Assembly: GCA_030141605.1 (NCBI GenBank)
Contig: JAQGDQ010000067.1
Coordinates: 186,001 to 250,000 of the forward strand
Reading direction: 5' to 3'
Length of the DNA: 64,000 bases
Source of the DNA: Tubiluchus corallicola
Lineage: Eukaryota; Priapulida; Priapulimorpha; Priapulimorphida; Tubiluchidae
Numbering within the stretch: the first letter of the stretch is position 1; every line of letters starts with the position of its first letter. The position numbers and the translations under genes are program-made. The notes beneath the pieces are model-generated. The model was not told where the DNA came from and made no database searches. It saw only the letters and a list, made by a program, of their open reading frames with translations. Below are positions 52,855-64,000 of the stretch, in pieces.

Positions 52855-54390
52855 AAATGTTTCAGTACGTCTGTAGATCCTAACAGATTATTGGGATCAG
52901 ATGTAAATGCCGTCAGACATGACGTATTAGTATATTAGTAGATGTTTTAGATTGCGGTCTAGGTCTTGAGTTTAGGTGTACAGGTCTTCTAACAAGCCTA
53001 CTGGGGCTTACTTTGTATTTCCTTATTCAGATGCGTAACTTTGCCTGTAGAAGTCTTCTGCCATGTACTTTTGATTGGCAGTACATTTCTTCCGCCCACA
53101 TTTTTGAGATTACTCTGAGTGCATTCTGCTAGATGTTTCGGGTTGTTTGTAGATGTTTGGGACTGCTCTAAATGAATTCTGGTTAGATGCTGTAGTTTTG
53201 TCTATATATCTCAATAGATGAGTAGAATTGGATGTGCGTGTCAGATGTTTCAGATTGCTCTAGGTGAGTTCTTATTACGTGTTTCAGCATTTTTGAAGAT
53301 CTCAACAGGTTATTGCGATCAGACGTAAATGCCTTCAAACTTGATGTAGATGTTTTAAGGTTACTTATAGATGCCATTTTACCAAACGGTTGAGTCTTTC
53401 TTCCAGATGCTTGTGTTTGGTCATTCATGTCTTCTATGAAGCTAATTGAGGCTACCGGTGTATTTCTCTATCAGATGCTTATCTCATTGCCTAACATTGC
53501 CTGTGCAGGTCTTCTAGTTAGGTATTTAAGATTTGCAAAATATTTCGTCAGTCTAGATGTTTGACATTAGTCTGAGTGAATTCTGATTAGACGTTTCTGC
53601 CTACATGTCTTACATTGCCCTATGTGAGTTCTGACTAGATGTTTCAGGTTGTTTGTAGATGTTTGGCTCAGCTCTAAATGAGTTCTGGTTAGATGCTGTA
53701 GTTTTGTCTATATATCTCAATAGATGAGTAGAATTGGATGTATGTGTCAGATATTTCAGATTGCTCTAAGTGAATTCTTATTAGGAGTTTCAGGATTTCT
53801 GTAGATCTCAACAGATTATTGCGATCAGACATAAATGCCTTCATACTTGACGTAGATGTTTTACGCTGGTTGGGGTTGCTCTAAATGAGTTTTGACTATA
53901 TGCTGCAGTTCATCTATATATCTTAATAAATTAATAGAATTGGAAGTGGATGCCTTCTAACTAGATATGTGAGGTGTTCTCCCTTTGTTTAACATTGCCT
54001 GTACAGGTCGTCTGGTTAGGTATCTGAGATTCAAAATAGATTTCATCAGTCTGGATGTTTGAGATTGCTCTAAATGTGTTCTGATTAGATGTTTCAGTAT
54101 GTCTGTGGATCTTAGATGTACGTGTCTTCTAACAAGCCAAATGAGGCTTTCTGTGTATTCAGATGCGTTACATTGCCTGTAGAAGTCTTCTGCCATGTAC
54201 TTTTGATTGGCAGTACATTTCTTCCGCCCAGATTTTTGAGATTACTCTGAGTGCGTTCTGCTAGATGTTTCGGGTTGTTTGTAGATGTTTGGGACTGCTC
54301 TAAATGAATTCTGGTTAGATGCTGTAGTTTTGTCTATATATGTCAATAGATGAGTAGAATTGGATGTACGTAATTAAGTGGATGCATCAG
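52855..54390 (+). repeat. Complex minisatellite with higher-order structure
   Basis: A motif of about 35 bp (GATTGCTCTAAATGAGTTCT + GATTAGATGTTTCAG) recurs at least nine times, mixed with GTAGATGTTTGGG and ATTGCGATCAGACGTAAATG blocks. A larger segment, starting CCATGTACTTTTGATTGGCA at 53061, recurs at 54193, giving a period near 1.13 kb; a partial copy lies at 53640-53860. Small - strand frames share LKHVIRTHLEQS/LKHLIRTHLEQS, but the frame is not kept across units, so I do not call a gene. Confidence 0.85.
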
Positions 54391-54989
54391 GTATTAGTTA
54401 AGTTAAAGAAAAAGCATACTCAAAATTTTGTAAAACTGAGCATCCATACACGGAAGTGTGCACACAAATGACTGTGAAAATAAAAATCTTTTATTTTACG
54501 CGTTGAGGTTCAATGCAAGCGGTGGCGTCAACTGCCACCATTGTTTCTGAAATAATCAGTATCTTCTAAAAGCGAAGACGCCTTTTATTTCAGAATGGTG
54601 GGGGTAGTGTGGCGGGTCGCGGGATTAAACCGTCTTGGAAACCACAGGCTTCATGAAAATGTAGTATTGAATGTAAAATTGCATTGGCCAATCAGAGTTC
54701 AGTTTTTCTAGCCCGATTTTTCGAGCGTGTGACCTGCCCTCGTAGACTCGAGGGCAGTGCGTTCTCAGCATTGTTCGGCTGCGGATTTCATTTTTTTCTT
54801 GGTTTCTGTTATTAAGTTTTTAAATCAGGCGTGATACAGCAAGTTCTGGTTTAAGCTCTTGGTTGGGTAGGTATTGCCCCATAGTAAATTATAATTTTGG
54901 ACGTAGGGAGGAAATAGAGAATTATACAAAGTAGTAAGTGCTGATTGGGGTAATGTGTCTGACTTGGTAAATAATTCCTAAAGCTTTGG
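54391..54989. other. Unexplained GC-richer patch with an imperfect inverted repeat
   Basis: CCACCATTGTTTCTGAAATA (about 54536) pairs with TATTTCAGAATGGTGG (about 54587). Then GGCGGGTCGCGGG, a TTGGCCAATCAGAG CCAAT site and CCCTCGTAGACTCGAGGGC. This may be a mobile-element terminus or a promoter; not assigned. Confidence 0.35.
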
Positions 54990-55400
54990 ATGTTTAATTT
55001 TTAAGTGTTCCCTGTTCATGCCATGTTAAATGTTCATCAATGATTGTCCCTAACAACTTTATAGATTTTACTCTGTTGATTTGAACACGGTCAACTTTAA
55101 CTATTGAATCACTGGGACATTTCTTATTTTGCTTGAAAAAAGTAAATATTTTGTTTTATCAATGTTTAAGTCAAAGTTTGTTGGCTTTAACCCAAGCAGA
55201 TAGTTGAATAAGTTCATGGTGTACAACGTTTAACATAGTTCAATATTTTGAGTTGCTGTAAAAGATATGTATAATCTGCAAATAGAATAAAGTTTAAAAA
55301 TCTGAGACATTACACAGGTCATTGATATAAACAATAAAAAGTAAGGGGCCAAGAACAGATCCCTGCAGTACGTCATAATTTTCTTTCAAAGAAATCTATG
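54990..55400 (-). mobile_element. LINE relic, RT C-terminal fragment
   Basis: Reading the - strand gives LQGSVLGPLLFIVYINDL near 55310-55380, then after frame changes DRVQINRVKSIKLLGTIIDE and HLTWHEQ near 55000-55090. These are standard LINE RT motifs. Intergenic, 5'-truncated. Confidence 0.8.
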
Positions 55401-56754
55401 ATTAATTTGTACTGATTGTTGTCTATTTGTGAACATATACATATATTCTAATACATATTGTGAACTCGTTGTCTATTGCTTTAGATAACAAATCATATCT
55501 GTGGAATGATTATGTTTGAATGCTAGTTGCTTTTTACATACTATACTATTTTTTAAGGTAATCTAGAAGCCTATTACTTTCCTAAAAACTAAAAACAGTA
55601 ATAAACTAAAATATTAGTTTTTTTACTGTAGAACGAAATCAAGCAATACGCATGTTCTCTGCAACACTGCCTTTTATTAATAATTCCAAAATTTGTTCGA
55701 AAGTAATTAAAAAAAAATCGAGTCGACACCTTGAAATTCGGTTTGATTCGAGTTCGAAAGTCAAAAATTGGATTCGATTCAAATCTGCTTTCTAACAGAG
55801 AATGATCACCCCTACTTGAAATCCCAAGATAAACAGTAAACAGATAGGGCCTAATTGCTGGTGTGGCATCTCAACTCAGGACATTTTTAAATGGGTATTA
55901 ATGAAGTATTGAATAAAAAAACAAGTATTTCAGAAAGCTGACATTTTTGACAAAAGGTTATTATTGTAAGAAACAGGATTGAATCATAGTGAGTGTATTG
56001 GTAAAACTTGAATCAGCTATATGCAGGATACTATACCTGGGTTTATTTGTGCAATTGTGCATCTATTAGAAGAACACAATACAGCTTTCTTACTGAGATG
56101 TCTACAGGTACAGTGTAAGTCCATTCTATCACAAGGGAATTACATAAAATCAAAACCTTGAATATATTATATTCACAAAACTGTAAAAGTATTTAAAAAT
56201 AAATTACACTACAATGACAAATCTATATACAAATATTTACATACTGGACCTGAATGATATAATGAAACAATGGTAGTTTCATGTATAAATGAACAGAAAA
56301 AAAATTATTAACCTCTGCATATAACTGGTGTATTTTCATATGAACAACATTTGACATTAATAGCAAGTTTAAGTACCTTTTTCCATTTTAACTGCAGGGT
56401 AACGTATTGCATAATGTATATAAAAGCACTAGAACATATTTAGCTACCTTAACAAATACAATAAATATGTATTGAGCTGCCTTAATAATTGCAAAACATG
56501 TACCATTTAGCTATTTTAATAATGTGCTTAGCGAATGTACATTCATTCATAGCTAAGCTGCATGTCTGCTACACACTATCCTTCAATTTCTTACAATTTT
56601 GCAGATGAACATCTTTGAAATAAGTCATACTCTATCAAGCATTAACATGTCTACCATTTTCACTTGCTTGATAAAAACTGTCACACAAACTCATAACATC
56701 AATATTGCAATTTCCTCAGGTATAGTAATCCTTACAGTATTTTGTGTAAAATCA

Positions 56755-56859
56755 TCAAAAATATATAGTAAGCTCAGGTCGCTGCTGATCCACATTACTG
56801 TCACTTGATCGTATACTCGTGTTCAATGGCTCTACACTCACATTTGGATCCAACATCGT
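56755..56859 (-). CDS. Last coding exon of an unrecognised - strand gene
   Basis: On the - strand a GTGTTTTTAG acceptor precedes 34 codons, TMLDPNVSVEPLNTSIRSSD to QQRPELTIYF, then TGA. Phase 0, matching the donor phase of the exon at 58682-58852. The Ser-rich C-terminus ends in a hydrophobic IYF. No family recognised. The gene converges tail-to-tail with MCF2L. Confidence 0.62.
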   Translation of the reverse strand, partial: TMLDPNVSVEPLNTSIRSSDSNVDQQRPELTIYF

Positions 56860-57114
56860 CTAAAAACACAAACAAGAGATCAGTGCAAGGTCGGTAGAAT
56901 ATACAGTGTTTATAACCTAGGACCTATAATTATATACCTTAATTATTCTTGATTATTTTTTTACAAATTGTAGACTATAGCTAATTTGATTACATTGAAC
57001 AGTTAGCTTCACCCTGCTGCAGAAAGGTAGTTCTGTTATTGTGATGTTCTTAAATAAACATGTAAAACGCAATGATTATAGTTCCGACTGTTTTATTTTC
57101 TTACACTTAAAAAA

Positions 57115-57735
57115 GTATAAATAAATAGAATTTTAAATTCCAAGTTTCATGAGCTGGTTGCTCTTGTTGACATATATAACCCACTTATTTTAGGTATAAC
57201 AGAAACTTGGTTCAATGAAAAGATAGATTTATCTGAATTTTGTTTATCAGGTTTTCATAAACCGTTTCGTCAAGATCGTCTTGATACTTTGGATGGTAGG
57301 GGTGGTAGCGTTGTGTTATATGTAAGTACAGAACTTGTAGCACGGCAGATTTTTACTATTGAAGCTGAGAATTTTACTAATTTTGTATGGGTTGAAATTC
57401 AGCAAAGCAATAAAAGAAATGTTGTTATTGGATTAGTATACCGATCTCCTAATTCTAATGAAATAAATGATTCTATGCTCTTTAATATGTTGAGCAATCT
57501 TCATTCTAAGGAATATATTATATCTGGAGATTTCAATTATCCTGATATTAATTGGGAATGTTTGACAGCCTATCCTAAATCATCTACTGATTTTCTGAAT
57601 GTTACATTAGATGGTTTCTTTACTCAACATGTAAATTTTCCTACACGTGAGAAAAACATCCTTGATTCCATATTCTCAACAGATGAGAATATTATTAGTA
57701 ACCTTCATTTCAGCAGCACAGAATTTTGCACGTGA
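57115..57735 (+). mobile_element. LINE fragment: apurinic-like endonuclease domain
   Basis: An uninterrupted forward frame of about 200 codons contains LILGITETWFNEKI, FRQDRLDTLDGRGGSVVLYV, VVIGLVYRSPNSN, YIISGDFNYPDINWE and NILDSIFSTDE: the endonuclease domain of CR1/Jockey-type LINEs with its catalytic ETW, GG and GDFN motifs. It ends at a stop before RT. Its open frame suggests a younger insertion than the others here. Lies opposite the - strand gene, between exons 56859 and 58682. Confidence 0.88.
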
Positions 57736-57739
57736 TTCC

Positions 57740-58681
57740 GAGCTTTAATTTTAATCTACCTGAGCCACAGTCACAGACTAACTTAATTGCATAGACTTCA
57801 CTTGTTTGATCTTAAGTTGAAAAAACTACTTTAGAACAAAGGATCAATCAATACGATTGTTATATTGATTGTACAATGCAGCAGTAGTTCAAACAACACA
57901 CCACACTAAAAAATGCAGCACAAAAGTCAGTCTTATAACAGATTGCAGCATGCAGTGAACTTTACATCTTAACATTAACATAGCATGACAGCAGCTAGTT
58001 AAACATCACAGAATCAACAAGACTTGTAAAATCATATAATTAAAAACACAAAACATGCTCTTTTATCACTCACCAACCATGTTATGTAAATGCGTCATGG
58101 TGATCAGTTCCATTTTTAACACACTGTTTTTAAAAAAGATAGTGGTTACTGTGGATTTGATAACAAACATCCTAACGGTATAAGAGAAATATGAATTCTG
58201 CCATGTTCCCATTATTCATTTAGGCAAAGAAATAAGCTAAGTTCGAAATTGAAATTTATTTTTTCTGCAATTTACAAATGTACAGTAGCCACTGCCAGTC
58301 TATAAGGGAACAATAGATGAATAGTATACAGGTAAATAAAGCCTAATTGCTGGCAATAAGTGAAAAGGGAGAGAGGATAGCAAGCTGACCAAAAAGACAT
58401 CAAGTCAGCCATCCTTTTAATATGTTAAAATTATATGATCACAGGCGGCACTACTGAGAAATGAGGTACAGACAATAAAACCAGCTTGATTTCATAAATT
58501 AGTTGTTTATAAACAAAAACTGAGGTAATTAACACATAAGTGTATGTATATTTGCAGTTAAGTTGATAAATGAATGTTTGATTTAACAATATTATAATTT
58601 ATACTATGACAAAAAAAGCACTAAGTATATCTTAGGCAATGATATGCGATCCTTTATGTTTAAATGTTTTATTTTACTAAC
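57740..58681. other. Intron of the - strand gene, nothing else seen
   Basis: AT-rich, no coding similarity after the LINE endonuclease fragment ends. Confidence 0.5.
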
Positions 58682-58852
58682 CTCGATTTGAGTGTCAGAC
58701 TGTGGATGTTCTCCTCCCCAATCATCCACTTCCTCTGTCATACCAATGGTCACATGCTTGCCATGTTTCTTTTTTCCTGCTTGTTCATTCACCATGCTGT
58801 TAGGATGATGTACTTGAAGTGCTGGTGCTACTTCAATTTTTTGGTCATTTAA
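58682..58852 (-). CDS. Internal exon of an unrecognised - strand gene
   Basis: Fifty-seven open codons on the - strand between acceptor GATTTCAG and donor GTTAGT, phase 0 in and out. The peptide is hydrophilic: LNDQKIEVAPALQVHHPNSM, then a basic patch KKKHGKHVTIG and an acidic stretch EEVDDWGGEHP. It looks like a cytoplasmic, partly disordered tail, but I cannot name the family. The three - strand exons are mutually in phase. Confidence 0.62.
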
Positions 58853-59947
58853 CTGAAATCATCAGAGTGTTACTTAAAAATATATCGTCAACATCATCAA
58901 CATGATAATTATAATCTTTGTTTTCGTCGTCGTGTTTTTTAAACTGTAAGTTCTTTAAACTGCCCTTAACTTGCAGATGGTGAGATCAACAAAATAATAA
59001 CTAAATGCCTGTGCATTATTAATGGCTTAACAAATTCATTGTGCCTAAATTTCCAGTAGAGGGAATATTCAGTGCGAGTCATCTGGTTACTCTTGCCAAA
59101 TCCAAAACAAGTACAATTTTCCATGAACAGTCGTGATATAAAAAAGAAACAGACCACAAATCCATAAAAATGCAACACTGTTTCAGATCAAAAACTTGAA
59201 TATTTTAGCACTATTTTATCACACCATTGTAACTATACTGCCTACATCACATTCCCCTTTTCTTTGAATTTTACTATGAGATTCAAGATTACAAGAAAAA
59301 TTTAACTTTAAATCATCAGCAGTATATAAGCTAGTGCTTTAACAGCAATTCCAGCAGGTCTATATTAGTGAATCGCAAAGCAATAATTGTATTAATTTTT
59401 AGTTACAAAACTGTAACATGTCAACCAGGCTTAACTGAACAAACAGAATGTAGCAAGAGAATGGCAGTTCAAATTGTATAAAATCTCAAATGGCACCAAT
59501 ATTTATTTCGACTGCTTAAACTAATGTCCTTTGTTTGGCATTTAATGGATCAGTTAAATAATCCATAGAACATTAGTATTTAAACATAATAGCAATTATC
59601 TCTAAAATGATACTTCTGCACAATAAAATTATCAAGTTTAGCTTTCCTTGGGAAATACACATCTTTAACCAAACATTCAGCAACTATATTTGTAACTGCT
59701 ATGTGTTTAAACAGCAAACACAAATAATATAAACATAAATATAAATCATGTATGTAATGTAATAATTAGCCAGTACATGTGTAATAAATTTACATCTTAT
59801 TTACCACATCTACCTGCATCTAACCACATTTACCTACATCTTTCATCTTATTTACCAATAAAAACATACAAAAAAAGAGAAATATTTGCTTAACAAAATT
59901 TGCATAATTCTGTAATCTTTAAGCTATGTCATTACAAAAGTAGTTAC

Positions 59948-60013
59948 CCAAATTTGTTTGTGCCTCTCTCTTATTGGTTTAGGAGATTTCTGAATAACTA
60001 ATTTGTTACCAGA
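59948..60013 (-). CDS. Short upstream exon of the unrecognised - strand gene
   Basis: Sixty-six nt on the - strand with a pyrimidine-rich acceptor (CTTCTCTTCTGTTACTAG) and donor GTAACT, encoding SGNKLVIQKSPKPIRERHKQ then IW. Phase 0 in and out, so it joins 58682-58852 without a frame change. A further exon between 58853 and 59947 cannot be excluded. Confidence 0.48.
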
Positions 60014-60119
60014 CTAGTAACAGAAGAGAAGTCATTTTGTGACAGACCATCCAAATTTTGTCTGTGGATGAGTCCCCAGACTGTTTATCATCTGCAGCAG
60101 TTATTATTTATTTTTTTAT

Positions 60120-62417
60120 TATTAATTCTTTATTTGTCATTAAAATGGTTCACTCATTATAATACAAATGAGTAAGCCTCAGCGTAATGTTAAGATAACA
60201 ACACTGTTCAAGACAAATGCGTCCAGTGCATACTAAAAAAAACTAAAGTGCAAAACTAAGGTTTAATTATATACAACAAATTGGACATATTTACAAACAC
60301 CATATTAAAATATTTTTACAAAACAGTATTACAAAAGTTCATTAAATTTTACATGACATATTTTACACTATATATACATTTGACATGACACAATTAACAG
60401 AAACATGCTTTACATTACATAAATTTCACTCATTACATTTACACTATTTATACATTTGACATTAAAAAACTAACATAACACGTATTACATTACATAATTT
60501 TTTAAAAATTTTACATTCTTAATCGTTTTATGGAGTCAGGGGTGGGGGTAGATGAAAGTTGATTCTGTGTAATTAGTATCAGATGCATAATCTGGAAGAT
60601 GAAGCCTGTTATATTGATATTCTTTTAATTTCTTTTTAAAGTGCTGGAGAGATTCTATTTGTTTTATTTCACTGGGTAGTAAGTTCCATAAATGTATGGC
60701 TTGTTTTGATGTACAGTTATTTCCAAATTTATTGTTTAGTGTAATTTACTTTAAATTGTGTGTTCTATTGTTTAAAGTAGTATCAGGAATGAATGATAAG
60801 GGATTGTTTATAAACGGAATGCACAGTTTATTGATATATTTATAAAGAAATATCAGTGTTTTGTAATCTCGATAGGCTTCTAATATTGGTATTTTTGTGA
60901 AAGTTCTTAAGCTTGTTGCAGAAGCAGCATGGCATAGTTTTGCATTGTATTTAGTTTTCCAAAGTTTTCATTTTTAACGTTTTGAAGTAACGTGCAACCA
61001 TACAGATAATGTGGTAATATCAGACTTTTGTAGATGAGAATTTTTGTTTTCTTGGTAAAATGGCCTCTGGCTTAGCGTAAGAATGCCGTGCTTAATGCCA
61101 TCTTGTTGTGTATTTGATGAAACTGTTAATCCCAAGTGAGTTTATTATCGACAATAATGCCTAAAAATTTTACATTATTTGCTTGTTCTATGGAACAGTC
61201 ACCTGCATTTAGTGTTGTATTAGAAGATGTAATGTCATTTGCTTTCGGTGATATTACCATAAATTCTGTCTTACCATCATTCATTTTTAAACCAAAATAG
61301 TTAAATGCTGCATTTATATTTATTATGTCTTTTTCTAGATTATTTTTCGATGTTAGAAAGTCTGCGTGTGCTGTATAGATATGCAGATGATAGTTTTATC
61401 ATCGGATATTGTGTTAAGTGTGAATTATGAAAACTAAATGAATTTTATTAACATATAAACAAAACACTAAAGGACCTAATATCATACCTTGCGGGATGCC
61501 TCTCTGTGGTGTGTCCCATGTTGAAAAAGTGTGTTTGTTCAGCTTGACTCTTTGTTTTCTATTGTGTAGGTAATTATTAATCAGTTTGAGAGAAGTATAA
61601 TCGAATCCTAGTTGGTGTAAGCTGTTTAGTAGTAAATTGTGATCGAGGTCAAAAGCTTTACTTAGATCTAAAAATGCTGCTGTTATATATTCATTTTTAT
61701 TTAAGTTGTAACGTCACTTTTCAGTGGCATCAATTATTGCGTCTATTGCAGAATGTAGTTTTCTAAAACCGAATTGATGATTTGACAGTAACTTATTATT
61801 TTCAATGTAATGGTTTATTTGGTTGTAGATAACTCTTTCAAATACTTTGGCTAGTACATGCACTACTGAAATTGGTCTGTAGTTTTTAGCGTGGCCTTTA
61901 GCATCTTTCTTGTGTATTGGAGTTATGTTTGCTTGTTTACACACTGCTGGAAATTCTGAGCGCATTAAGACTTGGTTTGTGATATATGTTAGATGAGAAG
62001 TAATGGTGCTGGCACAGTCTTTTAAGATTTTTATTGGCATGTCTGAGGGTCCACTTCCTTTATTTATATTTAAACTGTTTAATATTTTAAACATGTCGTA
62101 TTCGGTGACGCTAGTAAATGAGAAAGTGGATTGTGTTTGTGTTACTGATTGGTTTTTGTATATATTGTGTATATTTGCATTGTATTGGCGTGGCAAGTTG
62201 TCAAATTTTCCGAGATTGATAAATGTGGAATTTAATATATTAGCAATGTCAACTGGATCAGATATCATACTGTCATTTTCTCGTAAACTGTTTATTTGTA
62301 ATTGATCGTTTCTATATCTGTTAATATGTCATTAATTAAATGCCATTTTTGTTTAGGTGTAGTTGCATCATTGCATTTATTAGTATAATATTTATTTTTG
62401 AGTTTCCTATTGTAGTT
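60120..62417 (-). mobile_element. LINE (CR1/Jockey-like) relic, pre-RT through 3' end
   Basis: A 184-codon frame (61714-62268) holds INKGSGPSDMPIKILKDCAS, ANITPIHKKDA, KNYRPISVVHVLAKVFERVI and LLSNHQFGFRKLHS. Further frames down to about 60540 show HFDLDHNLLLNSL, QRGIPQGMILGPLVFCLYVN and a C-terminal LHLPDYASD tail, with stops and frameshifts near the catalytic site. Pre-RT sequence extends to 62417, where an inverted copy of its 5' end begins. Confidence 0.87.
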
Positions 62418-62519
62418 ATTAAATTTATTTCATGCCTTTTTGTAATTACAATAGGAAACTTAAAAATAAATATTATACTAATAAATGCAATGATGCAACT
62501 ACACCTAAACAAAAATGGC
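62342..62519. repeat. Inverted repeat, 76-bp arms: inverted 5' end of the LINE
   Basis: Left arm 62342-62417 and right arm 62444-62519 are reverse complements with very few mismatches, separated by 26 bp. The left arm is LINE coding sequence on the - strand; the right arm encodes the same peptide (YTNKCNDATTPKQKW) on the + strand. A 5' inversion with duplication at the joint is the known product of twin priming during LINE insertion. Confidence 0.85.
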
Positions 62520-62656
62520 TACAACTTGACTCATTCACAGGACTAGACTTGTCGGGCAAATATTTCTTAAAGAAACTTACATCTCTAGTTATGTGCTGCC
62601 CATCCCGGGCTGCGCTAATCTCAGTCTCCAGTCTAAAAGTTGTTTTGATTCTAGGA

Positions 62657-64000
62657 TTACTGTAAGTAGGGAACATTCATTGTATCATCTTTACACGTCT
62701 GCAAAAGAATGGCTGATACTCCAACTGGATTTGCATCAGTGAAAATTTCAGTATCTTTCGTTGGATCAAAATAATTCAATGTTGTTTTTTTCACCAAATA
62801 TCTTTCAGCTCTTGGAATGCCGCTTGTTGCTCTGTTTCCTATTTCCACTCAGCACTACCCTATGTTAACAACCTAAGCGGAGTTGTAGTATCCGAATATT
62901 TGGGTATGAATCTAGCACAATAGTTAGTCATACCTAAAATACTGCACATCTGATTCAGTTGGTGGAGCAAGCTTCTCATTAGTTGCTATCTTCACTAGAT
63001 CAGGAGAAACATACCAGCTAAAACCGCAGAATGTTACACTTTTCCTGTTGAAATAGCATTCTCAAGATTCAATGTTAGTCTGTTATCAACCTAACGTTCT
63101 AACAAAAGCTTGTCTTTTATCATGAGCAACTTGGTTAATACCAAAAATAATAATGCATCAGCTGTATTACACACACCAGGTATATCTTAGGACTTAGATT
63201 AACCGTTCAATTATTTTTTGAAACAGTTCTGGCACTGAATGAATTCCACAGATTAATCTTTTAAAACGAAACATGCCCATTCCAAAGTTGCAATGCTGTG
63301 AGATTCAGGGCTCAACTCAATTTGATGAAACCTTTCTTTCATGTCAATGGTCGAGAAAACTTTTGCACCATTTAGAATTTTTAGATCATGAACAAAATCA
63401 TGGATGGTAGTACCAGGATAACATTTTCTAATGACTGCTTTATTCGTTTGGCACCAGACTTGTGATGAGCAAAAACAGCTGGTGAAACAATTAATTTATA
63501 TCTAATGTGAAAAGCACTTGTTGTGGACGCCGCACTACAAGGAAGCACATTAGGATCAATGTGGATCTTGGCTTTGTAATTATTTAATGTAACAACACCG
63601 GCAAATAATTGTGGTTACCGTGTTATTAATTTAACAGATGTGTTCAACCTGTTCATCAGACTTAGACAGAAGACTAATAGCAGTAGCACTAACACTTGCC
63701 ACAGTGTTAGTTACTACCAGCCCCAATGCACGTGCTGTATCATAACATAAATGATTACTAGCACTCTCTGTATCCACTACTATTAACTGTGCTTCTTTCC
63801 GACAATTGTTTCTAAATGGCACCCAAAATTTCCCACAGTTTTCAAGGCAGAACCTTATTGTGCAAAAAATACAAGTTTTACTCTTGCACAACTTAAGCTT
63901 TTCGATGTGTTGGTTAGGCGTCTGTACAATTAAATCAACACCGGTATAGTGTCAACTGGAAATGTAGCAAATTTTCATTTTGCCTTATACCAAACTCATA
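62657..64000 (-). mobile_element. Ty3/Gypsy relic D (protease, RT, RNase H), cut by the right edge
   Basis: On the - strand: a protease-like frame with VVDTESASNHLCYD at 63631-63891, RT pieces at 62880-63600 (TIDMKERFHQIELSPES near 63330-63370) and RNase H with FDPTKDTEIFTDANPVGVSA at 62657-62848. Stops and frameshifts throughout. Gag would lie beyond 64000. Confidence 0.8.

Noticed and set aside
58966-59178. 70-codon - frame between two exons of the - strand gene
   Set aside because: No convincing acceptor/donor pair keeps phase 0, and the peptide has no similarity; left out of the gene model.
1-64000. CRISPR array, phage, plasmid or bacterial operon
   Set aside because: The window has animal introns and animal retroelements throughout, and no direct-repeat/spacer pattern.

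Overview
The window comes from an AT-rich, intron-rich invertebrate metazoan genome. Long introns, GT-AG splice sites, decayed Ty3/Gypsy, BEL/Pao and LINE retroelements, hAT and pogo-like DNA elements and a tRNA-derived SINE all point to an animal. No bacterial-style genes, rRNA, functional tRNA or CRISPR are visible. The host proteins are clearly animal but too diverged for me to place the species.

The main gene is on the + strand and runs from before the left edge to about 49.33 kb. It encodes an orthologue of the Rho-family guanine nucleotide exchange factor MCF2L (Dbs/Ost). I resolve 20 consecutive coding exons whose splice phases all agree, giving about 900 residues: the region after Sec14, the spectrin-like region, then DH, PH and SH3 domains and a short C-terminus. 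The first exons (Sec14/CRAL-TRIO) are not recognised here. Three alternative-product signals stand out: a phase-matched alternative first exon at 27.4 kb that would make an N-terminally truncated DH-PH-SH3 isoform with a hydrophobic N-terminus; a candidate exon at 18.7 kb that can replace, but not join, the exon at 19.9 kb; and a tandemly duplicated last exon at 49.2-49.3 kb whose two copies encode different C-termini.

A second, unrecognised gene lies on the - strand. Its last three coding exons (60.0, 58.7 and 56.8 kb) are in frame with each other, and it converges tail-to-tail on MCF2L.

The rest is mostly mobile DNA. Two Gypsy relics lie at 0.9-6.5 kb, one at 12.3-14.0 kb and one at 62.7 kb to the right edge. 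A BEL/Pao relic lies at 20.8-23.8 kb. LINE relics lie at 29-31, 31.4-32.7, 39.6-41, 41.6-42.1, 55.0-55.4, 57.1-57.7 and 60.1-62.5 kb. A SINE family lies at 23.7-25.4 kb, non-autonomous DNA elements at 41.4, 46.9 and 47.2 kb, a 103-bp-arm palindrome at 46.2 kb and a complex minisatellite at 52.9-54.4 kb. Several retroelement copies have lost exactly the reverse transcriptase core, so none looks autonomous.
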